The position numbers and the translations under genes are program-made. Shown here piece by piece: positions 58,511 through 64,000 of a stretch of 64,000 bases of DNA. The notes beneath the pieces were generated by a model. It was given only the letters and a program-made list of their open reading frames with translations. It did no database searches and was not told where the DNA came from. The stretch comes from Austropuccinia psidii (Eukaryota > Basidiomycota > Pucciniomycetes > Pucciniales > Sphaerophragmiaceae): the NCBI GenBank assembly GCA_023105745.1, contig JALGQZ010000008.1, forward strand, positions 50,520,618 to 50,584,617, in the 5' to 3' direction. Within the stretch, counting starts at the first letter, position 1; every line of letters begins with the position of its first letter.

Positions 58511-60521
58511 TATAAGGTTTGACTATGAAAAAATAAGTAAAAATTACTAATATTTTATTTATTTTAGTATGAATTTCCTTATAAATAAAATAAATGAGAT
58601 AAAAAATAATTATAATAATAAAGAATTATTATAATTATAGTGTAAAAATAATTATAATAATAAAGAATGATTATAATTATGTCATAAAAATAATTATATT
58701 ATTAAATAAATATAATAATATAATAAATAAATATATTAATATAAGATAACTAATATATTTAAAAGAACTTTATTATTATTATCAATAAATAATAAAGGCA
58801 TAAAAAATTTGTTTTTTTTATTAATAAAAAACAATTAATAACAATAATATTAATAATATTAAAATTATAAATTAATATAAATACTATTTAAATTAATTAA
58901 AGAATTATTTAAAGTAATAATAGAGAGAAAAATTATTATAATAAGAAGAAATAACTTAATTTTAATACTTAATATAATAATTTTGAATGATTTTATGCCA
59001 AATAATATAAATACAACTTATTTAAATTGTACTTACAATAAAAATTAAGAGAAATTACAGTTTATCTTGATTTTACATGGAATTGAGGTTTTTAAGAAAA
59101 TTTTAAACAAAAAAAATTAAATAATTGAATTAATCATGTCAATAATTATGATTATAATAAGGATGTTCTTTGATATTTAATATTACAAGAGTTTTATATA
59201 TAAAGAATAAATAAATTACCTTTTTGTTTTAATTATTTAGTGTTTTGTAAGTGTCTGAGGGCAAAATAGAGTAAAAAGAGCTCTCTTTATATTAAATACC
59301 ACCCTTCTAGAGTCCAGCAGGCTTCTAGTAGACATGTACTGATGCTTTCTACTAGAGTTTATCATTAATTTAAGGTTTAGTGATGATTACATCATGATCA
59401 AACCATCTTACCTTATTATTACACCATTATTTAGAGTTATCACTCTAACTTTACGTTTGATGACATCATAGGCTTGGCAGAAGACTAAACTTTGTTGATT
59501 TTATTAATATCGATCAAAATCTAATAGTATTCATCAGTTTTATCACTTATTTTACTGTTAAACGTAGAATAAGATTACAGTGAGTGATCATACATGATCA
59601 AATTTAAGCTTAAACTTTAATCATTAATAAATTTTAGGTTATACATGCTACAGCTATTCTGAGGGTGGATTCTAATGGCTTGGCATGTCCTTACTAAACT
59701 GCAAAGAGAATTTAATTACATAATGAAAACTCTATTTTTGATGATTTTTCTTGTAACTCATCTTTTCTGTTAAAATTTAATATTTTGAACTTCAAACCAT
59801 GATTTCAAGGGGTTATACCTTGAATATTATAATAAAAATTACATCAATCTTCACAAATAATCTATTAGAATCTGACTGTCCACGTTTTTTTAAGTTTGGA
59901 CCACTTTCACAACAAAGTGGTCAATAGCTCTATTGATTTTATTCAATAGTCCATTAAAAGTTTTAACCTTGTTTATAACTTGTGAAATAAAGTTCATTTC
60001 TGTATTCCTACAGTAATTACATGGTGAATTTAATTTTTTTTATCTCTCTATCTTGTATATCTCAAGAGATATTAGCTAAAAACCATGAATATATGCGTTG
60101 ACCCAAAGAGTGCATATATTCAGCTTAATCCCTTAAGTATTGAGTTTAGAGATTAGCTTTATAATTGTTTTATGTGTAGAATTGTATTGAGAACCCAATG
60201 GTACAATTTATCCTACATGTTGGTTTGTTGGTTTCTGACATAAATGAGGTTTGTTTACCTTTTTTAAGGTATTATTACTTATACTTCAGTAATTATTGAC
60301 TTTTCAGATATGCCATAAAAATGACATATGTGTATTTTACCATGGGGAATCTAATGGTGTAATTCATTTCACATGCTTATTCATTAGATTCTGAGTTAAT
60401 TCTGATTTTATGCTTATTTATGGTATTTTACTAATTTTTGAGATAATTATCATAAGCATAATTATTACAGAAATGTTGTTGTGACCTTTTTGGATATATG
60501 GTTATATCTAAAAGGCTCACA
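58511..60521 (-). repeat. Family-B LTR on the minus strand, splitting the Tc1 gene
   Basis: 2,011 bp; the minus strand starts TGTGAGCC at 60521, ends CCTTATA (CCTTACA expected) at 58511, and is homologous to the LTRs of element 2 throughout. No PBS or internal region on either side, so it is a solo LTR. Flanks TGTGC and TGCAC could be a decayed duplication. Confidence 0.8.
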
Positions 60522-60526
60522 TGCAC

Positions 60527-61022
60527 CATACATGGACTTGGTAAACTTTCTTGCCTAGCTTAAGAGCACATTTATTGATACACAAAACCTTTTAGTAATT
60601 ATCAATTCCCCAATGTACATGAGCTTGAGCAAATAGAAGTTGGGCTTGAAAATCTTGTGGTAAAATATAAGGCTTTCTTGGTGCAATTCTTGATCCCTTA
60701 CCTAACTTGTGGATCTCTTTCTGAATTTTTCTGGTTGAAACAGTTTCAGTAATCAATTTTGTAGCCTGAGAAACAGTAAGATGATTGCAATGAGTAATGA
60801 TTTGACTTAGCTGAAATGGGTCATGATCCTTTAAGATGGTAGGTTGTCTTGTTTTTTTTGGGTTTGCACAGTACCAATTTGTGGATACTTTGAGATGGTA
60901 TTGTAGATTGTTGTAAGAGTGACCCCAGCTAATTGGGAAAATGGCTTGGTACAATAACCCTGTGTGATGCATTCCAATGATTTGTCCATGAGTTTCAACC
61001 TCAGGATATGGCAAGATCTCAA
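60527..61022 (-). pseudogene. Tc1-like transposase, N-terminal half
   Basis: Minus frames read LPYPEVETHGQIIGMHHTG, then (other frame) PFSQLAGVTLTTIYNTISKY, then RQPTILKDHDPFQL, the paired HTH and linker of Tc1 transposases, followed by KGSRIAPRKPYILPQDFQAQLLFAQAHVHW. At least one frameshift and a stop after DNY are present. The catalytic first D region is degenerate near 60580-60530. Confidence 0.75.
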
Positions 61023-61089
61023 TTAAAGATAAAAAGCAAAAGTCAAGTGGAAAATAAACAAACTCTTTGACAGTTATTGGTTGCGTGTT

Positions 61090-61137
61090 TCACTTTGAAT
61101 AGTCCAATCTGCATGATTGGACTATTTGTCAAAGTGA
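61090..61137. repeat. Inverted repeat upstream of the Tc1 start
   Basis: Arms 61090-61109 and 61115-61137 pair over 20 bases (GATTGGACTATT ... CAAAGTGA) with a 3-base bulge and a 5-base loop. Confidence 0.7.
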
Positions 61138-62018
61138 ATTGAGCTGAGATTTGGTAGAAAGAAAAAGTTATAACAAACAAAATAAAATGAGATTGAATAA
61201 GAAAAAATGAGAATAGAGAAGTGCAAGTAGAGATAAGGTGTGACAAATAGGATGGAAGGAGCGCGCATGCTGCACGCAGACATGTATGCACACAGGCGCT
61301 GACCCACATTAACATACTTCAGGCAGGGAACTTTACAGTACATATTTTACTAAAAAGTACTGTACTCTTTAGTATTAAATAGACAGTACTTTGTTTTAAC
61401 TTGGAATATGAAAACATATTTTCAAAAATAAAATAAATAAATTAATATTCTCATCATTGTATATTTAACAATGATGTTAAAGTGAGAATTTAATTAACCT
61501 GGCTTGCGGACTCTTTTACTAAGAGTGTTGCATCCATTTTCTTTATTGTACTTGTCATAGCTATGCAAACGCACAGGGAGCTTCCTAACTTCTACCACCA
61601 CCTCACCACCCTTTTAGCCAGAAATAATAAACCATAAAAACAACCTAAAGCTAGAGTTCAGGTTAGCCTTTCCAACTTGCAGTGGGGATATCATTCTACC
61701 ATAATCATTTTGGTTAGAAATCATAGTCACTAAAAACTAATTGCCAAATACTTTCTATATACAATAAGATATTCCTACAAACTATGTTGGTAGTATCACT
61801 TTGAGATGATGGTCCCACCCCACCAAGAAATATGCCAGAAACATTTCTACTTCATGAAAGAGATAAATAGAGCTGTAAATGAAAAAATACACTTTTTTAT
61901 TAATAAAAACCCACAGTATCAAATGACTAGCCTTATGAATTATTGATAGTGATTTCAAAAGCCAAAGTCATTGCAAACTGGTACCTGGTGAAAGTTATTC
62001 CTAAGTTTTCATCATATT
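61138..62018. other. Unassigned AT-rich stretch
   Basis: Near 61320-61375 there are several GTACTGTA/CAGTAC palindromes that could be a Tc1 terminal repeat, but no partner was found on the left. Otherwise nothing recognised. Confidence 0.4.
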
Positions 62019-64000
62019 TGTGAACCTTTGAGATATGACCACATATACAAATAGGTCAGAAGAAAACTTCATAATAATTATACTCTGAATAATTATCTTC
62101 AAACCAGTGAAAATGCCATAAATAGGCATAAAACTTCAATTAACTTATAATCTAATGGGTGAAAATGTGAAAGAAATTTCTAATTACATTCCTCAGGGGA
62201 AAATACACATATGTCATTTGGATGGCATATCTGTAAAGTAAATAATTGCTGAATAATAAGTAAGAATACCCTGTAAAGACATAAGATCTTATTTAACTCA
62301 GAAACCAATGGGACAAAATGAAAAATAAATTGAAAAATTGTATTCCAAATTAAACAATACACATATAACATTTTTTGCCATATTTTTGAAGTCAATATTT
62401 AAGGAAATAACCTGAAAAAATGTGCTTTTATGATAAGTGCATATATTCATGGTTTTTAGCTCAAATCTCTTAAACTATACATGATAGATAGTAAAAACAA
62501 AAATAAAGTTACCATTTAGTTACTTGAAGAATACAGATATAGGCTTTATTTGACAAGCTATAAACAAGGTTATAACTTGTAAGTGTTTATTGAATAAAAT
62601 TGCTAGAGCTGTTAACCACTTTGTCGTGAAAGTGGTCCAAACATAAAATGAAGTAGATATTCAGGCTCTACTGGTTCATAATTGTATAATGATTCATTTT
62701 TTATCTTAATATTCAAGGTAAAACCCCATGAAATCATTGTTTGAAGTTTAAAATATTAAATTTTGACAGAAAAGATGAGTTACAAGAAAAATCATCAAAA
62801 ATAGAGTTTTGATGATGTAATGAAATGCTCCTGGAAGTTGAATAATAAAATTGCAAGCTATCATAATTAACTCTCTGAATGGCTTTAGCCTGTAAAAATC
62901 AAGAGTTATTAATGATCAACCTTTAAGCTAAAAATTGATCATTTATGATTACTCATTGTAATCTCAAATTGAGTTTAACAGCAATATAGGTGAAGAAGTT
63001 GATGAATACTATTAGTTTAGGATTAAAACTAATAAAATCCACAAAGCTTAGGTTTCTGCCAAGCCTATGATGTCTTCCAACTTAGAGCTATAGTGATAAC
63101 TCTAAATAATGGCGTAATTATGAGACAAGATGGTTTAATTATTATGTAATCATCATTAAAGCTTAAAATACTGATCAATTCCAGTAGATACTATCATTAA
63201 AAGTCTACTATAAGACTGTTGGACTCTAGGAGGAAGGAATTTACTATAAATAGAGGTCTTTTTACTCTATTTTCCCCTTGGACGCATCTAAAACAATAAA
63301 ACATTAAATCAAAAGCTAAAATCTTTATTCTATATATATAGATATTTTATATTATCATAGAAAAAAGTTAATATTTATTATAATCATCAATATTGATGTG
63401 ATTACTCTAATTGTTTAATTTTTTTGTTCTATTTCTCTTGAAAATCTCATTTCCACGTAAAATTTAAGATTATTTTTGATATATTTTATTTCTATTTGTA
63501 AATACAATTTAAATGAGTTGTGTTTACATTTTTTGGTGTAAAATGTTTTCAAAATTATTATTTTAAGTGTTCAAACAAGGTGATTTTCTCTTATCATAAC
63601 AATTTCTCTATATAGTTACTTTTTAATAATTCTTTCATTAATATAAATAGTATTTATATTAATATATAACTTTAATATTGGTAATATTATTGCTATTAAT
63701 TGTTTTTTATTATTAAAAAACAATTTTCATGCCTTTATTATTTGTTGGTAACCATAATAAAGTGCTTTTAAATCTATTAATTATCAAATCTTAATATATT
63801 CATTCATTCTATTATTCTTTTATAATATAAATTATATTATTATATTTATTGAATATTATGATTTTTTTACAGAATAATCATAATAGATATTATTTATTAT
63901 AATTATTTTTATCTTATTCTTTAAGTTTCATAAGGATATTCATAGTAAAATAGGTATAGTATTAATAATATTTACTTATTCTTCCGTAGTCAAAACTTAC
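62019..64000 (+). repeat. Family-B LTR reaching the window end
   Basis: Starts TGTGAACCTTTGAGATATG at 62019 and follows the LTR of element 2 along its whole length, including TATAAATAG near 63245; the last bases AAAACTTAC at 64000 stop one base short of the expected CTTACA. Whether it is a 5' LTR, 3' LTR or solo cannot be seen. Confidence 0.85.

Overview
The window looks like a transposon graveyard from a fungal genome, most probably a rust fungus (Pucciniales) or a close basidiomycete. Reasons: short 41-90 nt introns with GTRNGT donors and TACTAAC-like branch sites, very AT-rich Ty3/gypsy chromoviruses with LTRs of about 1.9 kb, MULE-OTU, Tc1, hAT and Copia remnants, a Tnp2/CACTA transposase of the fungal (Plavaka-like) type and a Tet-like 2OG-Fe(II) oxygenase. 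The species is inferred, not proven. I see no ordinary host gene, tRNA or rRNA.

Layout: a MULE transposase with a C-terminal OTU protease domain (pieces at 2073-4065 and 14363-14940) is the oldest host layer. Three LTR elements landed in or next to it: a minus-strand LTR (146-2072), a complete Ty3/gypsy element (element 1, 4066-14362, TSD TTCAA, two 1,926-bp LTRs), and a second, more diverged gypsy element (element 2, LTRs at 15016-16979 and 44040-45925, TSD TCAGC/TCAGT). Further right are a minus-strand gypsy pol relic (46756-52856) broken by two solo LTRs with target duplications, a hAT fragment, a Copia fragment, an unrecognised broken reading frame (54540-57255), and a Tc1-like transposase cut in two by another LTR (58511-60521). 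The window ends inside one more LTR.

The centrepiece is a 20,398-bp DNA transposon (23436-43833) inserted in the chromodomain codons of element 2. It has 46-bp terminal inverted repeats (44/46 identical), a 3-bp target duplication AGA, subterminal repeats, and six genes whose exons, when spliced at visible sites, all stay open: Tnp2 transposase (1,025 aa), an unrecognised 645-aa protein, an SNF2/DEAH ATPase (719 aa), a Zn2Cys6-type protein (382 aa), a TET/JBP-like dioxygenase (about 376 aa) and an unrecognised 684-aa protein. Its host retrotransposon carries nine nonsense codons, so the DNA transposon is the younger and probably recently active layer.

A dioxygenase of the DNA-base-oxidising superfamily, an SNF2 remodeller and a zinc-cluster protein travelling with a transposase suggest a self-encoded chromatin or methylation counter-silencing module. 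Four of its five intergenic gaps, and the right flank, carry a near-identical 24-30-bp palindrome that could be a shared regulatory site. These functional statements are inference from domain content.
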